Origin: Methylomonas rosea
GTDB taxonomy: Bacteria; Pseudomonadota; Gammaproteobacteria; Methylococcales; Methylomonadaceae
Reading direction: 5' to 3'
DNA length: 64,000 nucleotides
Assembly (NCBI RefSeq): GCF_024505055.1
Contig: NZ_JANIBL010000017.1
Location: forward strand, 1 to 64,000
Shown: piece by piece, positions 18,558-27,407 of the stretch
Position numbering within the stretch: position 1 is the stretch's first letter
How the letters are laid out: every line of letters starts with the position of its first letter
The notes under the pieces: model-generated
The model's database searches: none
What the model was told of the DNA's origin: nothing
The model's input: only the letters and a program-made list of their open reading frames with translations
Made by a program: the position numbers and the translations under genes

Positions 18558-20522
18558 ATGTTCAGAAAATTAACTCTGTGTTGCGCGTTTTTGGCGCTGC
18601 TCGTCATACTCGTCGGCGCTTATGTCCGACTCACGCACGCCGGTTTGGGTTGCCCGGACTGGCCTGGCTGTTACGGCAAGGCGTTCGTCAGCGACAGCGC
18701 GGCATTTAAAGCCGACGCCGCCGCAGGATTTCCGCAGTATGCCTTGGATACCGCAAAAGCCTGGAAAGAGATGGCGCACCGCTATTTGGCTGGCGGCTTG
18801 GCGTTATTAGTGTTGGTTTGGTTTGGGCTGGCGTGGAGGGAAAAGCCCCGAGCGCCCGCAGTGATGCTGACCACCTTGGTATTGCTGTTGATAGCCGGGC
18901 AAGCCGGTTTAGGCATGTGGGCGGTGACATCCGGCACCCGACCTGGTGTCGTAACGGCGCATCTGTTACTGGGGTTTTTCACGTTTTGGACGCTGGGCTG
19001 GAGTTATTTACGACTTAATCCGGCTGCCTCGCTAAGGCCGGTTCGTTCCGGTCCGGTAGTATTTACCAGTTTGGCGATGCTGGTGTTACTGGGGCAGATA
19101 GTGTTGGGTGGCTGGGTCAGTAGCAACTATGCCGGCTTGGCCTGTAGCGATTTTCCGCGCTGCAACGGCGAATGGTTGCCGGGCGCCGATTATCTGAGCA
19201 TTTTGGATCTGTTCAGAGACAGCGGTCTTTCGGCCGATGCGAAAATGGCGATTCAGGCGCTGCATCGGGTCTTGGCGGCTTTTACTTTTCTGGTCTTAAG
19301 TGCCCTGATGTTGTCCGCTACTTCGGAACGTTATCCAAAACCGGTACGTTTGGCGGGAAATATTCTCAGTATGCTGTTATTGGTGCAGATCGCACTGGGG
19401 ATTTTTAGCGTCAAGTACCAGCTTCCATTGGCTTTGGCTGTCGCGCACAATGCGTTCGCGGCCTTGTTGATGTTGCCCTTGCTGGGAATTTTGTTTTATA
19501 GCCGATACAGCACGGGCGCTGAAGACGAAATCTTAAGCTTTGAAGCTGATGAGGTTGTTTCAGCTGAACAGGCGCCTGAACAACCACAGGTCAGCAGCGA
19601 AGATTCTTTATATCTGCGTTTGACCACCCAGCTGAAAAGAACCAGAACTGGTCTGGGCGGGGTGCTGAGCAGTCTGGCTTTCGGGCAAAAAGCGGTTACC
19701 AAGGAGTTGTTGGCGGATATAGAAGCCCAGTTATTGATGGCTGATTTGGGTATCGAAACCACCACGCAATTGATTAAACAACTGACCGATAGTTTAGAGC
19801 GTGATCAGCTTAGAGATGGTCAGGTGTTAAGCCAGACCTTGAAGCAAAACTTATTAGCCATGCTGGAGCCTTGTAGTTTGCCGCTGCAAATTCCCAAGCA
19901 GGATGGGCCGTTCGTAATTCTGGTGGTGGGTGTTAACGGTGCCGGCAAGACAACTTCGATCGGTAAACTAGCCAAACGCCTGCAACAACAAGGCCATAGC
20001 GTGATGCTGGCTGCGGGGGATACCTTCAGGGCCGCAGCAGTCGAGCAGTTGCAAACCTGGGGCGAGCGTAACGATATTCAGGTCGTGGCGCAGCATACCG
20101 GTGCCGATTCCGCATCGGTGATTTTCGATGCCTTGCAGTCCGCCAAAGCCAAAGAGGTGGATGTACTGATAGCTGACACCGCCGGACGGTTGCATACCAA
20201 GTCCAACCTGATGGACGAGTTGAAAAAAATCAAACGCATCATGACCAAACTAGACGAGTCGGCGCCACACGAGGTATTGCTGATCCTGGATGCCGGCACC
20301 GGGCAGAATGCTCTGTCGCAGGCTAAACTATTCAACGAAGCGGTGGAGCTGACCGGCATAGTCTTAACCAAGCTGGACGGTACCGCCAAGGGCGGGATTA
20401 TTTTCGCGCTGGCCAATCAACTGCATATCCCCATTCGTTTTATCGGCGTGGGCGAGCAGATTGACGATTTACAGGATTTCAATGCGCAAAACTTCGTCGA
20501 TGCCCTATTTGTTCAAGAATGA
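18558..20522 (+). CDS. ctaA-ftsY: Fusion protein: heme A synthase (CtaA) N-terminal, SRP receptor FtsY C-terminal
   Basis: One uninterrupted frame of 654 residues. Residues 1-318 are a complete eight-helix CtaA/Cox15 heme A synthase: cysteine pairs C32/C38 and C196/C202, and the haem-ligand histidines H74, H135, H236 and H297. Residues ~320-350 are an acidic linker resembling a short FtsY A domain. Residues ~350-435 are the N domain and ~450-654 the GTPase G domain: GVNGAGKTTS (458-467), DTFRAAAVEQL, DTAGR (540-544), TKLDGTAKGG (604-613). Thus the membrane part of CtaA could anchor FtsY. Downstream ftsE-ftsX is normal for ftsY; heme O synthase (ctaB), often next to ctaA, is absent. Both halves appear intact. 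A separate internal start for FtsY is possible, but no good ribosome site was seen. Confidence 0.92.
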   Translation: MFRKLTLCCAFLALLVILVGAYVRLTHAGLGCPDWPGCYGKAFVSDSAAFKADAAAGFPQYALDTAKAWKEMAHRYLAGGLALLVLVWFGLAWREKPRAPAVMLTTLVLLLIAGQAGLGMWAVTSGTRPGVVTAHLLLGFFTFWTLGWSYLRLNPAASLRPVRSGPVVFTSLAMLVLLGQIVLGGWVSSNYAGLACSDFPRCNGEWLPGADYLSILDLFRDSGLSADAKMAIQALHRVLAAFTFLVLSALMLSATSERYPKPVRLAGNILSMLLLVQIALGIFSVKYQLPLALAVAHNAFAALLMLPLLGILFYSRYSTGAEDEILSFEADEVVSAEQAPEQPQVSSEDSLYLRLTTQLKRTRTGLGGVLSSLAFGQKAVTKELLADIEAQLLMADLGIETTTQLIKQLTDSLERDQLRDGQVLSQTLKQNLLAMLEPCSLPLQIPKQDGPFVILVVGVNGAGKTTSIGKLAKRLQQQGHSVMLAAGDTFRAAAVEQLQTWGERNDIQVVAQHTGADSASVIFDALQSAKAKEVDVLIADTAGRLHTKSNLMDELKKIKRIMTKLDESAPHEVLLILDAGTGQNALSQAKLFNEAVELTGIVLTKLDGTAKGGIIFALANQLHIPIRFIGVGEQIDDLQDFNAQNFVDALFVQE

Positions 20523-20541
20523 CGCGTAAAAGACTGATCCC

Positions 20542-21198
20542 ATGTTGAGATTCGAACACGTAAGCAAACGCTATCCTGATGCCGGGGAAGCCTTGACCGA
20601 TGTCAGTTTTCACTTGCATCGCGGCGAAATGGCATTTTTGACCGGCCGTTCCGGCGCCGGCAAGAGTACCTTGCTGAAGTTGATCGCGATGATGGAACAA
20701 TGCACGCGCGGCAGCGTATCACTGGACGGTCAGGATATTACGCGCATCGGCGAGCGGAAGATTCCTTATATGCGCCGCAATTTGGGCCTGATTTTTCAGG
20801 ATTACAAATTGCTGAACGATAGAACGGTATTCGATAACGTGGCCCTGCCATTGGTAGTGTCTGGGTATAACCACCAAGAAGTGGCGCGGCGGGTGCGGGC
20901 ATCTCTGGATAAAGTGGGGCTGTTAGGTAAGGAAAAAAAACATCCCTTGGCGCTGTCCGGTGGTGAGCAACAGCGCGTGGGTATCGCCCGAGCCATTGTC
21001 AACAAGCCTAAGCTGATTCTGGCCGACGAGCCGACCGGTAACCTGGACCCGGATCTGTCCGCCGAAGTGATGTTCATGTTCGAGCAATTCAAGCAAGTCG
21101 GGGTGACGGTGTTGATAGCCAGCCACGATATAGAGTTGATTAATCATCTCGGCCATCGAGTATTGACACTCGATAAAGGCCATTTGGTTGCGAGTTGA
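20542..21198 (+). CDS. ftsE: Cell-division ATP-binding protein FtsE
   Basis: ABC ATPase of 218 residues that pairs with FtsX to regulate septal peptidoglycan hydrolases. Walker A is GRSGAGKST near residue 35, the Q-loop LIFQDYKLL, signature LSGGEQQRV, Walker [13 protein letters not shown], and H-loop ASHD. It lies 19 bases after the CtaA-FtsY frame and directly before ftsX, the standard ftsY-ftsE-ftsX order. Confidence 0.96.
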   Translation: MLRFEHVSKRYPDAGEALTDVSFHLHRGEMAFLTGRSGAGKSTLLKLIAMMEQCTRGSVSLDGQDITRIGERKIPYMRRNLGLIFQDYKLLNDRTVFDNVALPLVVSGYNHQEVARRVRASLDKVGLLGKEKKHPLALSGGEQQRVGIARAIVNKPKLILADEPTGNLDPDLSAEVMFMFEQFKQVGVTVLIASHDIELINHLGHRVLTLDKGHLVAS

Positions 21199-21200
21199 CG

Positions 21201-22163
21201 ATGAAACACAATCACCGCAAACAAGCCGGCAGCAGGCTGGTGGAGTTATTCCAAGCTTATTTGCTTAATCATGCTCATGGCTTATTTTCCAGCCTGGGTC
21301 GATTGAGCCGCACGCCGTTTACGTCTTCCATGACCATATTGGTACTGGCCATCGCCATTTCCTTGGCCAGCAGCTTTTATATCGTTGTCGCCAACATCCA
21401 GCAATTGACCGGTAATCTGGAGTCCAGCAATCAGATGTCCTTGTTTTTGCATGACAACATTACCGATGCGGCCGGGCAGAAGCTTGCCGAGCAGATACAA
21501 CAGAACGGTAGTGTCGTGGACGTGAAATTCATCAGTAAGAAGCAAGCCTTGGAGGAGTTCAAAGCCAATAGCGGCTTCAGCGATGCGTTGAATGCGCTGG
21601 AACGCAATCCCTTGCCGAGTGTGATTCAAGTAGTGCCGAAAAATGCGCTGGAAAACAACGAAGACATCGAAAAATTGATGGCAGATTTTAAGCAATTCCC
21701 GCAAGTCGATTTCGTCCAGGTCGATATGCAGTGGGTGGCGCGCTTGCAAACCATCATGCTGATCGCCAGCCGTGGCGTGATGTTGGTCAGCTTGTTGCTG
21801 GGTTTTGCGGTAACGTTCATTACCGGCAATACCATTAGGCTGGAATTGCAGAATCGCCAGGATGAAGTGTTTATTTCCAAACTGGTCGGCGCTACCCATG
21901 CTTTTATTCAACGGCCATTTTTGTACACCGGTTTTTGGCTGGGTTTTATCTCGGGCTTTCTCGGCTGGCTGATCATGACGATCATGCTATTGATCCTGGA
22001 AACGCCGGTAGAGAAGTTATCGACCTTGTACAACAGTTCTTTCGACTTACTGTTTTTGAGTTTCTCGGAGTTTATTTTGCTATTGATGATCTCGTCGGTA
22101 TTGGCGGTAGTCGGCTCCTGGGCCGTGCTGCACTATCAATTGCGCCAACTTAAACCGCAATAA
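21201..22163 (+). CDS. ftsX: Cell-division ABC transporter permease-like FtsX
   Basis: A 320-residue membrane protein with four helices, one near residue 50 and three in the C-terminal third, and a large periplasmic loop (~75-170) in between that contacts septal regulators in known systems. ELQNRQDEVFISKLVGATHAFIQRPFLY is the conserved coupling region with FtsE, here given as position ~215-242. The chosen ATG at 21201 lies just after the ftsE stop; a TTG two codons upstream overlaps it and cannot be excluded. Confidence 0.94.
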   Translation: MKHNHRKQAGSRLVELFQAYLLNHAHGLFSSLGRLSRTPFTSSMTILVLAIAISLASSFYIVVANIQQLTGNLESSNQMSLFLHDNITDAAGQKLAEQIQQNGSVVDVKFISKKQALEEFKANSGFSDALNALERNPLPSVIQVVPKNALENNEDIEKLMADFKQFPQVDFVQVDMQWVARLQTIMLIASRGVMLVSLLLGFAVTFITGNTIRLELQNRQDEVFISKLVGATHAFIQRPFLYTGFWLGFISGFLGWLIMTIMLLILETPVEKLSTLYNSSFDLLFLSFSEFILLLMISSVLAVVGSWAVLHYQLRQLKPQ

Positions 22164-22167
22164 GCCT

Positions 22168-22599
22168 ATGAAATTTTGGGAAACCAAGACCTTGGCGCAA
22201 ATGAGCACGGAAGAGTGGGAATCGCTGTGCGATAACTGCGGCAAGTGTTGTTTGAATAAGCTGGAAGACGAAGACACCGGCGAAATTGCCTTTACCAGCG
22301 TGGCATGCGATTTGATCGATTTGGAGTCCTGCCGTTGCACGCGTTATAGCGAGCGTTGCACGCTGGTGCCGGAGTGCATCGACTTGAAGCAGCACGATTT
22401 CGCCGAGTACAACTGGTTGCCTTCAACCTGCGCGTATCGTTTGTTAACCGATGGCGAACCTTTACCTAGCTGGCATCCCTTGCTTACCGGGACTAGCGAA
22501 TCGGTGAAAGAGGCGGGCGTGTCTATCGGCAGCTATGCGATCAAGGAGTCGCAAGTCACCGATCTGGAAGATCATATTATCGAATGGTTGCAGCCCTGA
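22168..22599 (+). CDS. YcgN-family cysteine-cluster protein
   Basis: A 143-residue member of the UPF0260/YcgN family. It has eight cysteines in a zinc/iron-cluster-like pattern: LCDNCGKCCLNKL near residue 21, then ACDLIDLESCRCTRYSERC, ECIDL and STCAYRLL. Function is not known. It begins four bases after ftsX and is probably the last gene of that transcript; a GC hairpin follows. Confidence 0.9.
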   Translation: MKFWETKTLAQMSTEEWESLCDNCGKCCLNKLEDEDTGEIAFTSVACDLIDLESCRCTRYSERCTLVPECIDLKQHDFAEYNWLPSTCAYRLLTDGEPLPSWHPLLTGTSESVKEAGVSIGSYAIKESQVTDLEDHIIEWLQP

Positions 22600-22614
22600 T
22601 TAAGGGCAGACTGG

Positions 22615-22643
22615 GCCGCCGGTAACCTTCGTTTTCCGGCGGC
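22615..22643 (+). terminator. Possible terminator hairpin after the YcgN gene
   Basis: GCCGCCGG and CCGGCGGC form a perfect 8-bp stem around a 13-base loop. There is no T run, so termination is uncertain. Confidence 0.5.
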
Positions 22644-22694
22644 GACAGGTGTGAAGTATCCTGGATTGCTTATCCTTTGGGTGTCCGCTTTTGA

Positions 22695-23054
22695 TTATCC
22701 TTTGCCGGGTAACATGCCTACCGTACCCGGTTTAATGCGTTTACAACTAACCACTACGTCTTCCTGACGGCATTTTGCTTCCTGTGGATTGCTGCAAGTG
22801 TCGCAAACCGTATTGCCACTGCTTTTTACCGCATCAACATGCCAGCCGTAACCTTGTGATTGGCAGAATTTCTTGCTGAATCTATCGATGTTGTAATTTT
22901 TGGAGGCATTCTCCTTGGCTTTACTCTCAACTTGGCAGTGCTCCGGGGCCAAGGTGTTCGCCATGATGTCGCGGTAAATATATTCGGTAGCCTGGGCTGA
23001 GCTGGCTAACAATAAAGAGGCTAACAGCGTGCCGATAAAAGTCGTTTTCATCAT
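22695..23054 (-). CDS. Secreted cysteine-rich protein of unknown function
   Basis: Not recognised. The 119-residue product has a clear signal peptide (TFIGTLLASLLLASSAQA, cleavage near 23). The mature part has six cysteines (EHCQ, KFCQ, VCDTCS, AKCRQ, VSCKR), enough for three disulfides or a metal site, and ends in a Gly/Lys tail. It starts one base after the stop of the small membrane protein gene on the same strand, so the two form an operon. A periplasmic or surface role is inferred from the signal peptide only. Confidence 0.75.
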   Translation of the reverse strand: MMKTTFIGTLLASLLLASSAQATEYIYRDIMANTLAPEHCQVESKAKENASKNYNIDRFSKKFCQSQGYGWHVDAVKSSGNTVCDTCSNPQEAKCRQEDVVVSCKRIKPGTVGMLPGKG

Positions 23055-23055
23055 A

Positions 23056-23241
23056 TTAATCCTCGCGATTGCCGATGACGCGGATGTTCATTAAGCGGTT
23101 TTCTTCGGCAATTTGGTCCTTGATGGGTGCAAATTTTTCGTTTTCGCTCATTTTGACCGCCAGGATGGCGCCAACAACAACTGCGGTAGCCAGCACCACA
23201 TACAACACGAAGTTATCTTTTTCTTGTTTTACTTCTGTCAT
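23056..23241 (-). CDS. Small single-helix membrane protein of unknown function
   Basis: A 61-residue protein with a lysine/glutamate-rich start (MTEVKQEKDNF), one hydrophobic helix (~12-29) and a charged tail. AAGAGG is well placed before the ATG, which supports real translation. It is followed one base later by the secreted cysteine-rich gene. No known family was recognised; small anchored partners of secreted proteins often have this layout. Confidence 0.65.
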   Translation of the reverse strand: MTEVKQEKDNFVLYVVLATAVVVGAILAVKMSENEKFAPIKDQIAEENRLMNIRVIGNRED

Positions 23242-23309
23242 GGTTTTACCTCTTGTAATAGTAAATCGGTCAGTGCCGAACCGAATTTGTATTGAAAAAC
23301 CTGTTCGCC

Positions 23310-23546
23310 CTATATCAGGGCCGGCACTGATTTGACGTCAATCACAGCGATTTCTCCGATACCCATAGCATGCTCGCGCCGCAGAGCCAGTTCGAATATC
23401 TCGCTGAAAGCATTGAATGCATCAGCCAGGAATTGCGTTACACCTCCAAATAAGCAGTTCCGGATTGAAAAAGCCTGATTTAAGCATTTCCGGCCTGCTT
23501 CATGGTAGCGAATCGAAACAATAAAAGAAATGAGCGGGCTTGTCAA
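23310..23546 (-). CDS. Doubtful small open frame
   Basis: A 78-codon frame with protein-like C-terminal composition (FELALRREHAMGIGEIAVID). It precedes the two small genes on the same strand by 68 bases. There is no clear ribosome site at its ATG, although GGAGGT occurs within the frame. It may be a remnant. The rest of the 577-base gap (23242-23818) holds only AT-rich sequence and the upstream region of the NlpE-like gene. Confidence 0.22.
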   Translation of the reverse strand: MTSPLISFIVSIRYHEAGRKCLNQAFSIRNCLFGGVTQFLADAFNAFSEIFELALRREHAMGIGEIAVIDVKSVPALI

Positions 23547-23818
23547 ACAAATATCGTATCAATATTATGAGTTTGCCGTTGTTTCCGCAAAGACTGTCCG
23601 CAAATAGCGCTAGGGTTTTGCGCTATCATCTGCCTTCAACAATCTGATTTGACGCGGTTTGGCTTGCAAAGCCGATGGCGCTATATTTGAAACGTCTTGA
23701 AAACGGGGTGTACATTTGGCGATAGAATACGCGCCAAGTTGAAATTGGCGATTATCCTGGTAGTCTTCAGTTTTGATCTTGTCTAATTACTTTACTCACA
23801 AAAATAGAAAAATCTCAT

Positions 23819-24358
23819 ATGCAAACATTAACTAGAAAAATTAAAAAAAATGTGACCGTGATTTTTTTAGGTGCGTTGCTTCCGGCACTCAACCCGGCTT
23901 GGGCGGAATCCGATAAGCAACTCCAGGAAAAAACGCTCAAAGCGCGGGAAATGATTCATCAGAAAGACATGGATCACTCCGCTCATGCTAATCTGGCAGA
24001 CAACACCGAGGGATTTCGTGGTGTGTTTTACGGTTATTTGCCCTGCAAGGAAAAAGATTGCGATGGCTTTAAAATGACCTTGTCTTTGAAACAAAAAAAC
24101 AATTATTTATTGGTAACTCAATACGCAAAAGCCTCCTCCAGAGAGTTTTACGAAAAAGGTAAGTACGATTGGGACGACAAAACCCACATACTGTCGTTAA
24201 CCTCCAATAAAAACGATCTCAATCGCAAATTTAGTATTAAAGACGAAGGGACCTTGATTCAACTCAACAGCGATGGTACGCCCATGCTGGGCGATCAGGA
24301 CGACTATACGCTGGCAAGAAGCGATAAATCCAAGTCTCGGGAAGTGCACATTCATTAA
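23819..24358 (+). CDS. Exported NlpE-like protein
   Basis: A 179-residue protein with a signal peptide ending near NPAWA (residue 29). The mature part resembles the NlpE N-terminal domain: GVFYGYLPCKEKDCDGFKMT, repeated beta strands, and a final DGTPMLGDQDDYTLAR. NlpE in E. coli is a lipoprotein linked to copper stress and surface sensing. Here there is no lipobox cysteine, and the usual CxxC is CKEKDC (Cx4C). A His-containing segment (KDMDHSAHANL) lies near the mature N-terminus. Function is therefore only suggested. Confidence 0.65.
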   Translation: MQTLTRKIKKNVTVIFLGALLPALNPAWAESDKQLQEKTLKAREMIHQKDMDHSAHANLADNTEGFRGVFYGYLPCKEKDCDGFKMTLSLKQKNNYLLVTQYAKASSREFYEKGKYDWDDKTHILSLTSNKNDLNRKFSIKDEGTLIQLNSDGTPMLGDQDDYTLARSDKSKSREVHIH

Positions 24359-24373
24359 GTAACGCTCGCTGGG

Positions 24374-24406
24374 AACTAGCCGGCAAAGCATCCAAGTCGG
24401 CTAGTT
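24374..24406 (+). other. Stem-loop after the NlpE-like gene
   Basis: AACTAGCCG pairs with CGGCTAGTT (9 bp, 15-base loop), 15 bases after the stop codon. It lacks a T run. The rest of the space to 24508 shows nothing else. Confidence 0.45.
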
Positions 24407-24508
24407 AAAGATAAAAGGTATTCGACTTAAAAGTCCGATGCGAGCCAACGGCTAGTCTGGAGAAGAGTGCACTGTTTTAGGAAATGTTCCGGCTAAACAG
24501 AACAGTGT

Positions 24509-25048
24509 TTATAGTGCGGATTCGGCCAAATAGTCGTTTTTCAACTTCACGTAATGTTTTGCCGAATATTCCAGAAAGGTTTTTTCGGAGTCGGTCAGCG
24601 CCCGGATTTGTTTGGCGGGTGCACCGACATATAAATAGCCACCTTCCAGTTTTTTGCCTGGCGGCACCAGCGCGCCGGCGCCCAACATCACATAATCTCC
24701 CAGTTCGGCATCGTCCATCACAATAGCACCTATGCCGATAAGGCAATAATCGCCTATCGTACAGGCATGCACCACGGCGCGATGACCGATGGTTACGCCT
24801 TTGCCGATTGTTAACGGATGGCCTTGCGGCGAATAATCGCCGGCGTGGGAGACATGTAACACCGCGCCGTCCTGAACGTTAGTGCCATAGCCTATGGTAA
24901 TGGCTTCCACATCCCCGCGTATCACCGTGGTCGGCCAAACCGATACGTCATCGCCGAGTGTCACATCGCCGATCAAGACCGCCGCCTCGTCGATATACAC
25001 GTTTTTGCCGACTTTTGGCTGTTTGCCTTTATATGCTCTGATTGCCAC
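24509..25048 (-). CDS. Gamma-class carbonic anhydrase-like hexapeptide protein (YrdA family)
   Basis: A 179-residue left-handed beta-helix protein built from hexapeptide repeats (IGDVTLGDDVSVW, IGYGTNVQDGAVL, IGKGVTIGHRAVV, IGDYCLIGIGAIV). Metal-ligand-like histidines appear in HVSHAGDY, IGHRAVVH. Members are zinc or iron trimers; some are carbonic anhydrases, but many YrdA-type proteins show little activity. A monocistronic gene divergent from the SPFH gene. Confidence 0.9.
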   Translation of the reverse strand: MAIRAYKGKQPKVGKNVYIDEAAVLIGDVTLGDDVSVWPTTVIRGDVEAITIGYGTNVQDGAVLHVSHAGDYSPQGHPLTIGKGVTIGHRAVVHACTIGDYCLIGIGAIVMDDAELGDYVMLGAGALVPPGKKLEGGYLYVGAPAKQIRALTDSEKTFLEYSAKHYVKLKNDYLAESAL

Positions 25049-25128
25049 CGCAACTCCCGTTTTTTGCCATACTTAAACCGCGATGTTACGCAATTAATCG
25101 ATTCTTCTCCAGTCCAACGAGGGAAATA

Positions 25129-26139
25129 ATGGCATTCATAGACGGTATCAAACGGCAGCTACGCTCGGTTATCGAGTGGGAAAATCCCGATCCCGATCTG
25201 CTACTGGCGCAATGGACCGAAAACGGCGACGAGATCAAAAATGCCTCCAAGCTAATTGTCGGTCCGGGGCAGGGCTGTATTTTTGTCTATCAGGGCCAGG
25301 TCAAGGCGATTATTGAAGACCAGTGCATGATCAATCTGGAAACCGATAACGTGCCGTTCTGGACCACCATCAAGAAATTCATGCAGTTTTTCGAAAGTGA
25401 GCATAAGGTGGGGATTTATTTCTTCCGCAAAACCAAGATTCTCGATCAGAAGTGGGGCACAACCTCGCCAATCAAATATCAGGATCCGAAATACCATTTC
25501 CCGGTCGCTTTAAAAGCCTACGGCAACTATAGCTACCAGATAGCCGACCCAGGCGATTTCTTCGTGAGTATCGTCGGCAGCCATAACCAGATGCGCATAG
25601 ACGATTTCCGCAATATTCTCTCGGCGCGAATCATCAATCCCATTTCCGATTACCTGGCGGAGTGTCAGCATAGCTTTACCGACATCGACGCCAACCGTGA
25701 CGAAATAGCCCGGGGCATAGCCATCAAGTTGGCCATCGTGTTTCGCAAGCTGGGTTTTAGCATTAGCGATTTTCGCATCGAAGGTACCGATTTCGACGAA
25801 GACACCTTGCGCCGTATCAATCGTATTGCCGATCTGACCGCTGAAGCGCAAGCCGCGCAAGCGGTGGGTCTGGATTATGCCAAGGTACAACAGCTGGATG
25901 CCTTGCGTGAAGCGGCTCGTAACGAAGGCGGTGGGGCAGGTCTTGGTATGGGGATGGGGGCCGGCATCGGCTTGGGGCAAGGCATGGCGCAAGCGCTTGG
26001 CGCGACGACTAGTCCGGCTGCTGCCGATAGTAATCAAACCGTCGCCAAATTGACCGAATTGAAGCAATTATTTGAGGCGCAACTGATTACCGAAGCGGAA
26101 TACGCCGCCAAGAAACAACAAATATTGGCTAAGTTTTAG
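25129..26139 (+). CDS. SPFH/band 7-domain protein with C-terminal SHOCT motif
   Basis: A 336-residue cytosolic or membrane-associated scaffold. The SPFH-like core spans ~20-230; residues ~255-300 are helical and glycine-rich (GGGAGLGMGMGAGIGLGQGM); the end, LTELKQLFEAQLITEAEYAAKK, is a SHOCT motif. This form resembles the virion-core-like SPFH family often paired with zinc-ribbon proteins. The frame extends upstream to 25042, but the ATG at 25129 has GAGGG before it. One base separates it from the zinc-ribbon gene, supporting a joint function. Confidence 0.88.
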   Translation: MAFIDGIKRQLRSVIEWENPDPDLLLAQWTENGDEIKNASKLIVGPGQGCIFVYQGQVKAIIEDQCMINLETDNVPFWTTIKKFMQFFESEHKVGIYFFRKTKILDQKWGTTSPIKYQDPKYHFPVALKAYGNYSYQIADPGDFFVSIVGSHNQMRIDDFRNILSARIINPISDYLAECQHSFTDIDANRDEIARGIAIKLAIVFRKLGFSISDFRIEGTDFDEDTLRRINRIADLTAEAQAAQAVGLDYAKVQQLDALREAARNEGGGAGLGMGMGAGIGLGQGMAQALGATTSPAAADSNQTVAKLTELKQLFEAQLITEAEYAAKKQQILAKF

Positions 26140-26140
26140 C

Positions 26141-26812
26141 ATGGCCAACTGCACAAGTTGTTCTGCGCCCTTACCAGCCAACACGCAATATTGCAGCTAT
26201 TGTGGGGTCCGCAACGATATTGATCTACTAGGCAAGCACGATTACCAAGTGATCGATTCCACCAGCGAGCGAGTTTGCCCGGAATGCGCACAAAGCCTGC
26301 AAACCATTAGTCTGGATGCCGCCGGTTCCTTGCATATAGAGCGTTGCGCCAACTGTTACGGCTTGTTTTTCGATCCTGGTGAAATTGAAACCTTGTTGGA
26401 TAGTGCGGTAGCGCCGGTCGTTACCGTTAATTTAGAACTGCTGAGCAACATCAATCAGGACCGTTACCCGCAAAACGCCAAGGTGAAATATCTAAGATGC
26501 CCGGTGTGCCGGGTGTTAATGAACCGGGTGATCTACGGTTATCGCAGCGGTGTCATTATCGACCAATGTAGAAGCCATGGCATCTGGCTGGATGGCGGAC
26601 AGATCAGCCACCTGTTGGAATGGAAAAAAGCCGGAGGCCAGATTTTGAACCAGAAAAAAATCGCTGCCAAACAAGAAAAAGCCAATGCCGAGCAATTCAA
26701 AAAAGCCTTTCGGAAAGACTATTCCCGGCCGCAACAAAGCTACGGCGAACAAAGCGCTGATGGGGATTTGGTGGCGTCGGTAGCGGAAGTACTATTCAAG
26801 ATTTTTGAATAA
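26141..26812 (+). CDS. Zinc-ribbon protein (zf-TFIIB type)
   Basis: A 223-residue protein with three CxxC-type metal sites: MANCTSCSAPLPANTQYCSYCG, VCPECAQSLQTI with CANCYGLFFDPGE, and YLRCPVCRVLMNRV with a matching DQCRSHGIWLDGGQ. The last two are zf-TFIIB repeats. A basic helical tail follows. Function is unknown, but it is linked to the SPFH gene by a one-base gap. Its 3' end overlaps the convergent ubiC gene by 17 bases. Confidence 0.85.
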   Translation: MANCTSCSAPLPANTQYCSYCGVRNDIDLLGKHDYQVIDSTSERVCPECAQSLQTISLDAAGSLHIERCANCYGLFFDPGEIETLLDSAVAPVVTVNLELLSNINQDRYPQNAKVKYLRCPVCRVLMNRVIYGYRSGVIIDQCRSHGIWLDGGQISHLLEWKKAGGQILNQKKIAAKQEKANAEQFKKAFRKDYSRPQQSYGEQSADGDLVASVAEVLFKIFE

Positions 26813-27404
26813 ATGGCTTATCGATTTTCGGCGGGTGTTCAACTGCCGGTGCCAATACCGCAGGTAAAAAAAACTCCGCCACCAGCAGCGGCTGCCCATG
26901 AATCGCGTAAACTGTGCGCCGTCCCCAAATAGCATCGTCAACACCAACCTCCGTTTGCAGACCTGGCGACCAAATATGGCTGTCAGCCCGGCTAAATTGC
27001 CTCTGGCGGCGCTCCAAATCCGGATAGGCGAAAATCACTTCGCCCAACGGCCTGGTGCCGAGGTGGGATAGATTGCGGTGGGCAATTTCTATGGTTGGCT
27101 CCGGCAGAATGGTGCGGGCCAGCACCAAAGGCACGCCGTCGGCATGCAATAGCACTTCGCGGATCAATTGATAACGGCACGGCTGCAAGCCCAATAGCCG
27201 GCATTCGTCGATTAAGGCCGGCTTCCAGCGATGAAATAACAGTTTGACGCCGAAGCGGTTGCCGTGTATGCCGCGCAGACGTTTGGTTAACGAGCCGGTT
27301 TCATTGAGCCAGGATTGCAAGTCAGCGGGTAGTTGCCGTTGACTGCTCTGTTCGTGGCTTTTCCAGAGCGGTGGACGGCTGAATAAAAAACTTTTGTCGG
27401 GCAA
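26796..27404 (-). CDS. ubiC: Chorismate--pyruvate lyase
   Basis: Converts chorismate to 4-hydroxybenzoate, the first committed step of ubiquinone synthesis. The 202-residue protein has the WLNETGSLTKRL start, REVLLHADGVPLVLARTILP and LGTRPLGEVIF, all UbiC hallmarks including the arginine and glutamate of the product pocket. The start is a TTG three bases after recG; no ATG fits better. It is longer than the ~165-residue E. coli enzyme at both ends. Likely last gene of the rpoZ-spoT-ridA-recG-ubiC string. Confidence 0.9.
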   Translation of the reverse strand: MPDKSFLFSRPPLWKSHEQSSQRQLPADLQSWLNETGSLTKRLRGIHGNRFGVKLLFHRWKPALIDECRLLGLQPCRYQLIREVLLHADGVPLVLARTILPEPTIEIAHRNLSHLGTRPLGEVIFAYPDLERRQRQFSRADSHIWSPGLQTEVGVDDAIWGRRTVYAIHGQPLLVAEFFLPAVLAPAVEHPPKIDKPFIQKS

Positions 27405-27407
27405 GCG

